A stretch of DNA of 64,000 nucleotides from Fistulifera solaris (taxonomy: Eukaryota > Bacillariophyta > Bacillariophyceae > Naviculales > Stauroneidaceae), in assembly GCA_030295235.1 (NCBI GenBank), contig AP026150.1:186001-250000 (forward strand), given 5' to 3'. Each line of letters opens with the position of its first letter. The first letter of the stretch is position 1. Positions 10,266 to 21,006 of this stretch are shown here, piece after piece. The notes under the pieces are model-generated. The model saw only the letters and a program-made list of their open reading frames with translations. It did not search any database and was not told the origin of the DNA. Made by a program: the position numbers and the translations under genes.

Positions 10266-13176
10266 ATGTCGACACAAGAATCTTCGCGTCGTCGTAGACG
10301 CATTCATGACGATAATAATGATGATGATGATGATGATGATGACGACGATGACGCGAGCGATGATTTCGGCAGTCCCCGTCACAATGACGCCCGCGCCGAA
10401 CGACTCGCACGACGTGCCGCCCAACGACGCCGGGTACGACAACGACAAGAATTGCTCGCCTTGGCGGGTGAAGAAGACGAATATCGTCCAGTAGATGAAG
10501 AAGAGGCAGAAGAAGCTGTCGAAGACTATGACGATGATGGACCTCCCGAAGAAGAAGAAGAAGAAGAAGAAGAAGAAGAAGAAGAAGAAGAAGAAGACGG
10601 CGAAGATTTGCTCGAAAACGCGGAACGTGATTACCAACGTATTGATGCCTTGGATCATTATGGGACCGAAGGCATTGATGATCGTGAATACGATCTCATG
10701 GATGAAGAACAACGTCGGGCAGCCGAAGCTGAATTGCGCATTCGAGATCGCACGAGAGGTCGCAATGAAGGCTTTTATGGCATGTTGGACACCATGGAAG
10801 AAGACGAAGACGAAGAAGCACGGCAGGCGCGACGCAGTGGCTTGGCGGCGGCACGCATCGATGAAGGTGATGACGTTATAGACGATGGGGATGAAACGGA
10901 TGAAGAGGATTTGGATGGCAACGATCAAGTCAATTTGGGTGCGTTTGATGTGCCTCTCCGCGAATGGATTGCGCAAGACCGCACCCGTCGTGAAATTCAA
11001 CGACGATTCCGGTCTTTTCTACGGAATTTCACAGGAAATCCAGAAGACGCAAGTCGCCGTCGTGGCAATGGAATCTACGAGCACAAGATTCGGGCCATGT
11101 GTGCCGCAAACCTTTTCGACCTTGCAGGTATCCTACCTGCATTTGATCGAGGCGCAACCCATTTTGGCTATTTGGCTTACGGATGCCCCAAAAGACATGA
11201 TTCCGGTCCTCAATGAAGCGGCCACGCGTCACACATTGATGCTATTCCCGTCCTACAATTCCATCAAATCGGAAATTCATGTGCGTGTGGGGGACTTCCC
11301 CATTCTCAATTCATTAAGAGAATTGCGTCGATCGCATCTCGATTCCATGGTCAAAGTCCTCGGGGTAGTGACCCGTCGTTCGACGGTGTATCCACAACTG
11401 CAAATCGCCTACTATTCCTGCCTGGCGTGCAAGACGACACAAGGACCTTTCCTCGTGGAGGGTTTCGGGTCGTCGTTGCCCGAAGCCAGCAAACCGGATC
11501 AGTGCTTTCATTGTGACGCCACCAACTTCAAATTGAATTCCGGAAAGTCGATTTACCGCAATGTGCAGCGTTGGAATGTCCAAGAAACGCCCGGGTCTGT
11601 ACCTCCGGGTAGAGTTCCTCGCACCAAAGAAGTGGTCGTGGCGGATGATCTGATCGATATTGCGAGACCGGGCGAGGAGGTTGAAGTGACGGGTGTTTTT
11701 GAACACACCTTTGACTCGACTTTGACTTTGAAAAGTGGCTTCCCGGTATTCAGTACCTTCATATACGCGAATCACGTCAGCAAACGAGAAGACGCAACCA
11801 GTGCTTCGAATCTGTCGGAAGAGGACATTCGCCAAATTTTGGAGTTGGCGAAAGATCCGAAGATCGGTGACCGCATTGTTCAGAGCATTGCTCCTAGTAT
11901 TTATGGTCAAGAATTTTGCAAAATGGCACTGGCGATGAGTTTGTTTGCCGGTGTCCCCAAACATGTGGACGACAAACATCGCATCCGTGGTGATATCAAT
12001 GTGCTGTTGCTGGGTGACCCTGGTACAGCGAAGAGTCAGCTTCTCAAATACGCCGAGAGCACCGCACCGCGAGCGGTGTACAGCACCGGCAAGGGTGCCA
12101 GTGCCGTGGGTCTAACGGCCAGCGTACAGAAGGATCCCATCACACGCGAATGGACTTTGGAAGGTGGTGCACTGGTACTAGCCGACAAGGGTGTTTGTTT
12201 GATTGATGAGTTTGACAAGATGAATGAACAGGATCGTACCAGTATCCACGAGGCTATGGAGCAACAAAGTATTTCCGTGTCCAAGGCGGGCATTGTAACC
12301 TCGCTGCAAGCACGTTGCTCCGTCATCGCTGCCGCAAATCCCATTGGTGGGCGATACGACAGTTCCAATACACTGGCCGACAATGTTGAATTGACGGATC
12401 CCATCTTACAGCGTTTTGATATTCTCTGTGTACTACAGGATACCGTAGATCCGGTCGCCGATGAACGATTGGCTACCTTTGTCACTAGCAGTCACATGCG
12501 CTGCACACCGACCAGTGAGCTCGCGAAAGGTGAGCTTCCACAGTCTGAAACACAACCGGAACGCCCCGACCTAATTCCGCAACAACTGCTGCGCAAGTAC
12601 ATCCAGTACGCTCGAACCAACTTGAAACCCGTGTTAAGGAACAACACGTTTGATCAGGAGAAAGTAGCCTCGTTGTACGTTGCCCTTCGACGCGAATCTG
12701 CCGCCTCGGGTGGTGTTCCCATTGCCGTGCGACACATTGAGTCCATCATGCGCATGGCGGAAGCGCACGCCAAAATGCACTTGCGCGAATATGTTCGCGA
12801 CGATGACATGGATGCTAGCATCCGGATGATGCTGGAAAGCTTTATTACGGCGCAAAAGTTTAGTGTCCGCCGCGCCTTGAAACGTTCATTTGCCAAGTTC
12901 ATCACGACAGGAGAAGATCGGGCCCATTTGTTGCTGCACATTTTGCAGGACATGTTCCGGAAGGAACAAATGTATCAAGTGATTCGTTTGCGACAACGCA
13001 GTCAGGTTGATAATGCCTTGGAGATCTTGGAAGTCCCACTCGACGAGTTTGAAAGCCGAGCCCGCGAACGACGAATCTACGATGTATCCGACTTTATCCG
13101 TGGAGCTGGTTTCCGTGAGGCGGGTTATGCGTACGATGACGAAAGGCGCCTGATCTTGCGCAAAATTGCCGAATAA
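10266..13176 (+). CDS. MCM2: DNA replication licensing factor MCM2, frame broken at 11113-11116
   Basis: MCM2 is one of six subunits of the nuclear MCM2-7 replicative helicase. The acidic N-terminal tail holds Asp and Glu runs coded by GAT and GAA repeats. It is followed by the MCM2 block REWIAQDRTRREI, a CxxC…CxxC zinc motif (about residues 385-415), Walker A GDPGTAKSQ (about residue 582), Walker B CLIDEFDKM and the arginine finger in LQRFDILCVL. The frame breaks at TTTT (11113-11116). One T fewer gives CAANLSTLQVSYLHLIEAQP, the expected MCM2 sequence, and a total of 969 residues, normal for the family. Both halves are otherwise fully conserved, so the break is almost certainly a sequence error. 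It is transcribed away from TM9SF and converges with VPS60. Confidence 0.96.
10548..10596 (+). repeat. GAA trinucleotide repeat in the MCM2 acidic tail
   Basis: A run of about 16 GAA codons encodes polyglutamate in the N-terminal tail. A shorter GAT run near 10318-10342 encodes polyaspartate. Acidic tails are usual in MCM2, where they contact histones. The pure repeats make length variation likely. Confidence 0.9.
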
Positions 13177-13249
13177 TTTCTATAACTGAAACAAAGCAAC
13201 GATTCACAAAACGGCACGTCCATTATATAGTTTAATAGATTTTCATAAA

Positions 13250-14018
13250 TTAATGATTGGCGAGAGGAGCCGAAGGAATATGAAAGACGGATGCTTCCGA
13301 GTCCTTGCCACCAATGGCATCGGCTGGAGTGGCCGGCAGTAAATAACTCGGCGTGGCTTCCACTTCCCCCAAATCTTCCTCCAACTCATCCCCTAGCATT
13401 TCCAATTCCGCATCTAAATCGGCTTCGTCAATATCATCGGGTGTGGCGAAATTTCGACCGAGGGCTTCATTGATGTCTGCGAAGAAGAAGAAAAAAAGAA
13501 GGTGAGATGTACAAGGGTTGAGAGAAGAACCATACATTTTCTCCTTTGTTCCTGCGATCAAAACAAAACAAAAAAGAAAACGTACCATTGAAATCATCCA
13601 TCAATTCCGCCATATCATCCCCTAAATCATCAATATCATCAATATTTAAATCTTTGCGCAACGTGCGTTTCAATTCTTGATTGGCCGCTTTCATGGCCGC
13701 GACCGTACTAATACTTGCTTTGGCCGATTCCAAACCAAAATTGGTTTGATCAATATTGAATTGTTGACTGGTAACCGTATCGCGTTGTTTTTCGTACATG
13801 CGTTTGCGTTTGAGCACTTCGAGAGCGCGTTTTTGCCATTGTTTCTTGGCGGCGACACTCGGAGCTTTTTTGATCTTGTCTTTATAAACCTTCAATTCGG
13901 TTTCGAGATCAGCAATCTTTTGATCCATACTGCTAATGCGAGTGCCCAAACCAGCGGAGGCTTCATCGAGAGATGGAGCAGGTCCAGTGGCTTTCTTTTT
14001 TCCAAAGACGCGGTTCAT
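13250..14018 (-). CDS. VPS60: ESCRT-III-associated protein VPS60/CHMP5, one intron
   Basis: The joined product is 219 residues. It begins MNRVFGKKK, as CHMP5/VPS60 does, and continues with basic helices (LEVLKRKRMYEKQRD), then the acidic middle (LGDDMAELMDDF). It ends with DINEALGRNFATPDDIDEADLD and a C-terminal LGDELEE region. VPS60 binds LIP5/VTA1 and tunes VPS4 in membrane scission and multivesicular-body sorting. The intron 13477-13585 joins DDFN to DINEALG. The gene converges with MCM2, with only 73 bp between the two stops, so their 3' untranslated regions probably overlap. Start at 14018 is set by the family N-terminus; an in-frame upstream ATG exists. Confidence 0.93.
13477..13585 (-). 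other. intron of VPS60
   Basis: The 109-nt GT-AG intron has donor GTACGT and a pyrimidine-rich acceptor ending TTCGCAG. Its removal restores 220 codons (including stop) without a break. Confidence 0.85.
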
Positions 14019-14354
14019 ACTGTGTGTGTATGTGTATGTATATGTAATGATGTATGTAATGTAGAAGTGATTATCGATGGTCAAGGTCGGTTGGTTCTTT
14101 TACGACTACCAGTATTTGTGGTGTTACAGCAGTTCTTCGTTCTCTCCACAGAAAGGAAAATGTTTTTTATTGCTCAATTGTTTCAAATAAAAAGGCGTGT
14201 CAATTATTTTTTTACGACGCGAAGAAACAGCAAAATGAGGAAACGACAAATTTCATTCGTGGATTTGCGCGAACGCCCACTTGGAGTCGTGCAAAAAAAT
14301 AAGGAGCCCATCACACTTCTCCCAACTAGGATCGTAAAACTGACTGCTCTAGAG

Positions 14355-14556
<202 letters not shown>

Positions 14557-14690
14557 GACCAACCGATGATATATTCTCTATTCTTTATCTCTATCTGTAA
14601 GAGGGTTATCGACCAAACGATAACAACCCAACAAAAGATATATGCAATCCGGCCCAGGCATATATTGACCGTTCCAAAAACGAAAACATT

Positions 14691-17600
14691 TTAATCGGAA
14701 TGGTAACCACTCACGTGTGTTCGGGTACCGGTACTCCATGTAGGCACCGTATTCCTCGTGTACGGTGAATACGAATAGCTACGCTGATTCAATGGCCCAT
14801 CATTGTCGGGTAAATGTAACGGAGCGGGAGGTATACCTTCCTCTTCTTCGTCATCGTCATCATCATCATCAGCGTCCGAACACGGAGCCACGGGCATGGA
14901 TTTCGAACGAGAAGCAACATTGCGACGTTTCTGAACCATACCCGCAATAATACTGCGACTGTTCAAAACGCCTTCATTCACCACATCGAGACGCTTAAAG
15001 GCGGCAAACGTGTGCAAAATTTCTTCCTCATTCACTTTCCCCATCCGCACCAGCATCGCCAAGGAGAACATTTCGCGCGTACACTCGTCCAAGGGAGTGT
15101 TGCCCGCCAGTCGTAACCGTTGAATCACCGGACCAGTGGCCAGCTCCCGCAAAGCCGCATCGTCCAATTGGTCACCAAATTGCATGAGGACCGCGCGTTC
15201 CAATCGTCGCTTCCGCAGTTCCAATGGAATTAAACTGATTGCGGACATGTTGTTCAATAGAATGGTACCCGCTACAAGAATGTCTACAGAACAATGAATC
15301 AAAATGTGTAAGTAGGGTTTCAAAGTGAACGGATCCCAAGGCGTCACAGATGTTGTTGCACTTACACACAGTAGCAAATAATTTGCCACCTTTGGTGATG
15401 GGCACAATGTCACCATAACCAACCCTGGAAGGAAATAGGGGTGAGTGTCGTGTTATCAATGGTAGCTTCTACAGTTTGAAGAACAAACGTACGTTGTTAA
15501 AAATACAGTGGTGAAATACCAACTGTCGATCATGGACCATTTCTCGATAAAGTAAAAACCTAGCGAGCCTGCGGCAATAATAGTCATGGAATTCACCAAC
15601 GCTTGTCGCAAGGTTAAGAAAACATACTTGGCCGTTTTCAGTTTTGTAAGATTTTCGTCAAACACCTCCTCCAAAGATGAATCCGATGATGTCGACGCGT
15701 CATCCAAACCTTCGTCGTCGCTTTCGCTTCCAGAATAGTGTGCGTCCGATGTGGCATACTCGGATTCAACGCTTCCATAACGAGAGCTGGACCGGTTAAA
15801 GGATCTCAAGGGAACACTTTCTGAATTAGGAGTTTTCGATGATTCGTCGCCTTTTCGACGAGATCGACTGTTCGACTGCGCGGATCCCAATCTGTCCTCG
15901 TTCAAGTCAAACGAATAGTGTCGCGTGTGTTTCTGACGTCCCAAAATTTGTCGTGTCACTGGCGAACCAAGTAACTCGTCTCGACTGTTTTGTGTTTGAA
16001 TCTGCGCGAACGGTGGCGAAGGCTGGTCCACGTTTGGTAGATTGTCAGGACAGGTCACACCGAATGATTTGCGGCCTTCGCCTTTCGAGACAGGTGATGG
16101 CGTATGACACTCCGCGCCAGCGTTGGATAACGCGGGGCTGCCAGTTGAATGAGAAGGACTGGATCTTTTCGTTGCTTCACGAGAGTACTGCCCATGTCGA
16201 GGTGGTTGATTTTCACGTCGCACCATCTGAACAGCCGGCTGGTTGTGCTTATGACCATCGGTAGAAGCTCGCTCTGTCTGGTAATGATGGTGGCCATGCA
16301 TATTTGTGTGTTGCAGTCCAAATGATTGGTTTACGACATCTTTTATGGTCCGAAGCCTGGCGCAATTTGGACAGGAGTCGGCTAGCTTGGATTTTCTATC
16401 GATCCTCGCCCGTTCGTCTAGAATGCCAGCAATGTACGATCCGAGCAACAATCCGATGCACGAGACCCCAAAGAAGATGAAAATTGAACAAATAATTTTG
16501 TTGGCGTCACTGGTAGGAACGTTGTCACCAAGACCTAAAAAACGCGTTAGAAAGTCAAAATACAAGTCATCGTTCGTTCAAGCCTCCCAAAACTCACCTG
16601 CCGTTGTCAGTGTTACCACGGCAAAGTAGATACAATCGAGCGGATCCCAACCTTCCTCCAGTCCAAAAATAAAAAGCGACGCAATCACATAGATGGTGAA
16701 ATACGCAGCGAGGTAACTGGCGGGTCCACGCATCATTTCGGGAGCATCGGCTACGGAAAAGAACTCGCGTTGTCGGGTCCCACACCGCGGGCACACAAAC
16801 GTAGGGACTTTGTCGGGATCGTGCTCGGCGGATAGAAACGGAGGACGGAAACTCGCGCGGGGTGTTTTCGGTACCGCCTTCCCGAAATTGGCAAATGGGG
16901 ATGTTTCATTGAAATGCTGTACGACACGTTGGAAACCACTCTTTCCTTCAGCATTGGGGTTTTCCACCCGATCCCACTGTCGATTATCAAGTTGGTTGAA
17001 ACGGTTGGGTCTAGCCGTGGAGACAAAATTACTGTTTGCCATTGGTTTCGGATGATCTCGTCTCATTCCGTGTACTAGCTTTTGCGTACGAGCGTGATTG
17101 CTACTGGTCAAATCTCGATCCTTGTCGGTAAGAATGACAGGATCCACCGAACTATTCGATACATCCAAAGTCGCCATTTGCATCAACCAGGCCTTTTTGG
17201 AGTCATTCCGCTTGGGTGGCGGTGGCTGCGCAGGACTTTCGTCGCTACGGGTAGGAACAAAAGGACCAACTTTTCGTTGATGATAACCCTCTTTGGAACG
17301 TTCTTTCCGAAATGGCGCTTCCGGAGGTTGCCGTACATTGCGCTGTAAGCGCCTACCCAATAATCCCTTTTCTTCGTCGTCATCCTCATCATCAACAACA
17401 TCCGGCATGGGGATACGATCTTGTTCCATCCCTTTCCAATCGACAATCCCGTGTCGAACCAATTTGGCGGCAGCGCCATCTCCACTCCGGGTCCGTCGAT
17501 GAATGGGTCTAGCTATGCCCCGCACCCGGGGTGGTCGTTGGATAGTCTTTTCATCATCGGCCGAATTGTGTGCATCAGACGAATCTTTGCGTCGCTTATT

Positions 17601-18446
17601 GGGACGTGGATTATTGCAACTCGTATTCAACAGTGGAACGGACGATGATGATTCGTGGGGTTCATCGGAATCGGAAAATGTCATATTGAGTGAATCATTG
17701 CCCGAAGTAGGACCCTGTAGTTGCCTTATTTGTGGGACACTGGTTGTTCGATGATGATGATGATGATGATGACGACTCTTGGGACTGTACGAAGACTGCA
17801 AAAATCGAAAAATGGAATCCGTATCTTGAAGAAACAGTCGGCGGTCCTCTTCCGTCAAGGAGGAATCCGATCGTTTCAATGGAGTATCCCCCGCCGACGA
17901 CGAATGGGATCCTCCTTTACTCTGTGATTGACGCAAATCTTCATCAGAATCACCCGAATCATGAGCATGAGGTGATACAGAGGGATAAGCCTCCGAATCG
18001 CGTGCTAAATGCCGACCATCGTACCGTGACAATCGATCGATGCGATTTCGTCGGACGGGAACGGGCCATTGCAACAATACTTTGCGTTTTGCCATGGCGG
18101 GACTATCCCAACTGCTGATACTCGTATTTCCGGGACTGGTGGGATACAACGGGAGTGGATGAGCCAAATGTTCGTCATCGTCCGACAGAAATCGGGGTCG
18201 CGGAGGTCGCGTTATTCGTATTCGATCCGAATCATCGGCATCTTCCGAAGCGGATGGTTCACTCATAAAGTGTTGATTGTTATCACCTTTTCCTAATTGC
18301 AGGACGGGGACGGGAAAGCCGTTCGTAGTAGCTTCACCATCGTCGCTCAATCGAAAATCTTCGTCGTCTTGGTCGTTTTGTTGTTGCTTGGCGGAGAGGC
18401 TGCCTTTCTTGTTGCTTGATAATTGTTGCTGCTGTTGTGCACTCAT
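14691..18446 (-). CDS. two-pore-domain potassium channel, four exons, 1180 residues
   Basis: Four exons (18446-16598, 16534-15493, 15424-15366, 15283-14691) join to 1181 codons including stop. The order is: a long disordered N-terminus of about 560 residues with poly-Q and poly-H, a CPRCG motif, membrane segment AYFTIYVIASLFIFGL, pore 1 with filter TTAGLGD, and membrane segment FIFFGVSCIGLLLGSYIAG. A linker of more than 300 residues (with CPNC) follows, then a third membrane segment, pore 2 with the canonical TTVGYGD, a fourth membrane segment (YILVAGTILL) and an acidic C-terminus. Two pores in one chain is the TPK/K2P plan. K+ selectivity is inferred from GYG, while pore 1 has GLG, as occurs in some animal K2P second pores. 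I see no EF-hands. Typical TPKs are 300-450 residues, so this one is very large. Confidence 0.88.
15284..15365 (-). other. intron 3 of the K+ channel gene
   Basis: The 82-nt GT-AG intron (donor GTAAGT, acceptor TCTGTAG) joins LFATVY to ILVAGTILL across the fourth membrane segment. Confidence 0.85.
15425..15492 (-). other. intron 2 of the K+ channel gene
   Basis: The 68-nt GT-AG intron lies inside the second selectivity filter. Its removal creates LTTVGYGDIVP from the two flanking exons, which is strong proof of the splice. Confidence 0.9.
16535..16597 (-). other. intron 1 of the K+ channel gene
   Basis: The 63-nt GT-AG intron (donor GTGAGT, acceptor TTTTTTAG) lies inside the first selectivity filter. 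Splicing gives TLTTAGLGDNVP. Both pore filters are therefore interrupted by an intron at nearly matching places. Confidence 0.88.
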
Positions 18447-19005
18447 TCTCTGCTACGACTATTTGATTTTATGTTAGTTACGCTTTTATATGGGGACCGT
18501 GGAACGAAGTTGAGGCGTATAAGAACATCATGATCTCCTAGACCTGCAGAATAACTCTATAATATTATTTCATGGTCACACGAAAGGCGCAACAAAACGG
18601 AGGCAACGAATAAAAATTCATGATACCAGGTAATATACGAGTGGTGGGTAATCGATCGGACAATGATGGTCCTATCTTCAGTTTTTGTGTCACGAGTTTT
18701 ATTTAACCGGAAGGAACTTTTTGGATACCGGATCCCTCTCGCGGTATCGCAAAACCAGGGACACGAACTCTCGTGACTTACCATTCACGACGAACGAAGC
18801 AGAAGATCCTTACCAGGTACTTATTTTTCGAGAATTTCTCGCGCATTGCGTTTGTATCATTTTCTCGTTGGATGTCATCTTTCTCGTCGTCGGTGCTGAC
18901 AACATATACATATACTGCAACACATTCTTATTTGAATATATATTTTTCGATTTTAGTCTCGTGGTAGCTCGGTACGGCTGAGTCAAGGAAAAAAGAAGCA
19001 GAAGA
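18447..19005. promoter_or_regulatory. 559-bp divergent intergenic region
   Basis: This region lies between the divergent starts of the K+ channel and the plastid-targeted gene. It is AT-rich near 18900-18950. An ORF at 18685-18981 has a mixed composition and no family features, so I leave it out. No specific factor site is identified. Confidence 0.4.
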
Positions 19006-20462
19006 ATGAGAGCGAATCATCATTTTGTTGCCTGGGCGACTCTTCTCATTCTTATTATTAGCACAGTTCTCCGCCACAGGAACGTACATGCCTTTGTTCC
19101 TTCTCTCCCTTCCTGTTCCTTTTCACCACTCCATGTCAGTAGGAGTAGTAGTAGTAGTAATAGTGGTAGACGCAATCATGACGATGAGGACGAAGAACAA
19201 CGATATCAAGCCGCCCTCGCCCACAACAAAATACGCACCGACGTGAAAAACTTTTTGACGCAACGGGCGATTCAATCCTTTATTTTTCTTTTGGTACAGT
19301 GTCGTGATCCTCATACAGTACGATGGATGGAAGTAAGTTTTTCCTTTGGGGGAGGTTGTATGGGCAATATTCCTCTATATTAGTCTCGCTCACTCCTTGT
19401 TTGGCAGAATACGTACGAATTCCGAAATATGGAAAGTTATCACGGAACTGGAGCTTTTAATTTAACAAAATGGAAAACATGGGATAGTATTTTTGGATGA
19501 TATGTTACATCAACCGAAGGATTGCGTCATTGTGCAAGCCAAACGCCGAGGAAAAGGACACGGTGGATGGTCCGCCAACAATCCCTATTTGGAAGAGGTA
19601 AGATAGGTGGTGGTGCTTCTTGTTTGTCGTTAAATAAAACTCAAACTATGTTTTGCCGGAACAGCGCTTTGTCGAATTTCGCATCGATATTGATCCTGTG
19701 TCTTTGGCGTCGCGGATCCTTTCAGTACGAGAACAAATTGCCCGCGAATGGATGGAAGATTTGGTCACCTTGCGGACCGCCAACGATCAGATTTTGGATT
19801 CCTATTACGACATGGGTCGCGCCGCACGGGAGGATGAATCGTCATCATCTTCTTCGAAGGATTCGGAAGAAAACGTGGAGCAACTGGTTACTCCTTATTC
19901 GGGTATCGACGAGAAGCAACGTCGTGTCTTTGATCGCAATGCTATGCTCATGCTCACCAGCACCATGATATTCAAAGCCTTTGCTTCATCACCGCAACGA
20001 CAAGGTAATTTTGATCTATTGTATTTACTATTGACGCAAGAAAGCTTGCATCGAGTCCTGCGAGAGTATCGTGAATCGGGGGATGAACGGGAAGTGTCGT
20101 ACGAATGGTTGAAGGGATTTTACCTCGCTCGAGTGGGTTCGTTCTTCGATGGTCATCAAGACTACGGAAGGGCGGACGACTTTCTGGAGGAGCTTCTTTT
20201 GGCACCACCGTCCACCAAAGAATTGTCTTCATCTCGGATCGGTTTGATTGATCCACTGCGTATTGCCGAAGATATTATCACCATGCGTTCCGTGGTGGCG
20301 GAGGAATGGAAAACCGAAATTGCCAGTGTCCCCGAGGATCACATGGGTTTACGAAAAAAGCTTTTGTCGAAGCAAATGGGATCCTACGACCCGTTGGTGG
20401 AACAGGAATCATCTACACCCAGATCATCTTTGGAGGACGAAAATGATGGTGTTTTCCAGTAG
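19006..20462 (+). CDS. unidentified plastid-targeted protein, three exons, frame broken at 19490-19494
   Basis: The N-terminus has a signal peptide (FVAWATLLILIISTVL) followed by VHAFVPS, which fits the diatom plastid motif where F follows the cleavage site. A Ser-rich transit-like region comes next. Exons 19006-19332, 19408-19597 and 19665-20462 are joined by GT-AG introns. In exon 2 the TTTTT at 19490-19494 is one T too long; shortening it gives DSILDDMLHQPKDCVIVQAKRRGKG and 437 residues in total. The rest is mostly helical and acidic, with no motif I can name. The conserved-looking exon structure argues for a real gene. A possible C-terminal membrane exon lies downstream at about 20620-20740 but is not supported by a good donor site. 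Confidence 0.7.
19333..19407 (+). other. intron 1 of the plastid-targeted gene
   Basis: The 75-nt GT-AG intron has donor GTAAGT and acceptor TTTGGCAG. It joins VRWME to NTYEFRNMES in phase 0. Confidence 0.8.
19598..19664 (+). other. intron 2 of the plastid-targeted gene
   Basis: The 67-nt GT-AG intron has donor GTAAGA and acceptor GGAACAG. It joins NNPYLEE to RFVEFRIDID in phase 0. Confidence 0.8.
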
Positions 20463-21006
20463 TCGAAAGTTCATCCAGAAATGAGATCATACTTCCTTTA
20501 GCTATCAACCAAGTCATTATTTGCTATGTTGACTTGTTCTCATGTACTGCTTTGTATTTTGTAAATAGCACTCGTTGCTGGCAAGGGCGGGAAGTACTAG
20601 ACATCCAGATCTTTGTACAGGTACTTTTCGATTGGTTCGGCCGGTTCGGTGCTGTGGTGGTGGTATTCACCCTAGCCCGTTCGTACGTCGATCGTATCCA
20701 AGTGGAACTTGAAGCGACTCCTCTGCCACGTCATCGTTGAATGTCTCACCACGATTGACGCTCCGCCGCAGAATGAATATAATTAACCACGCAGCACGAC
20801 GAAAAAAAGTCGCATCGTTCGTCGCCATAGCGATCGAAGGAAATAAATTAAGAAAGAGATCTGTGATCGGCGGAAACTACTTGCTTTGAATTCATTTCAC
20901 TCGTTTATTTCTTCTGCGTGAGATCGTCTCAAGTATTCCAGCGAAAGATACAGCAGACGAAAGTAGTTTGCCTTAAATCAGCACAGAAGTGAAGACGAAT
21001 CGCATT
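20463..21006. other. intergenic stretch with a short membrane-like ORF
   Basis: An open frame ending at 20740 codes for a hydrophobic segment (FGAVVVVFTLARSYVDRIQ) and a short tail. It is preceded by a good acceptor-like sequence (CTTTGTACAG, ending 20622), so it may be an extra last exon of the upstream gene or of an undetected transcript. I find no strong donor to pair with it. The rest of the stretch shows nothing distinctive. Confidence 0.3.

Noticed and set aside
10248-11000. Minus-strand 250-codon ORF opposite MCM2
   Set aside because: It is the shadow of the GAT and GAA repeats of the MCM2 acidic tail and has no family features.
20989-21006. GTG start six codons upstream of the stromal processing peptidase ATG
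   Set aside because: Nuclear genes of this type start with ATG, and the signal peptide begins properly at 21007.
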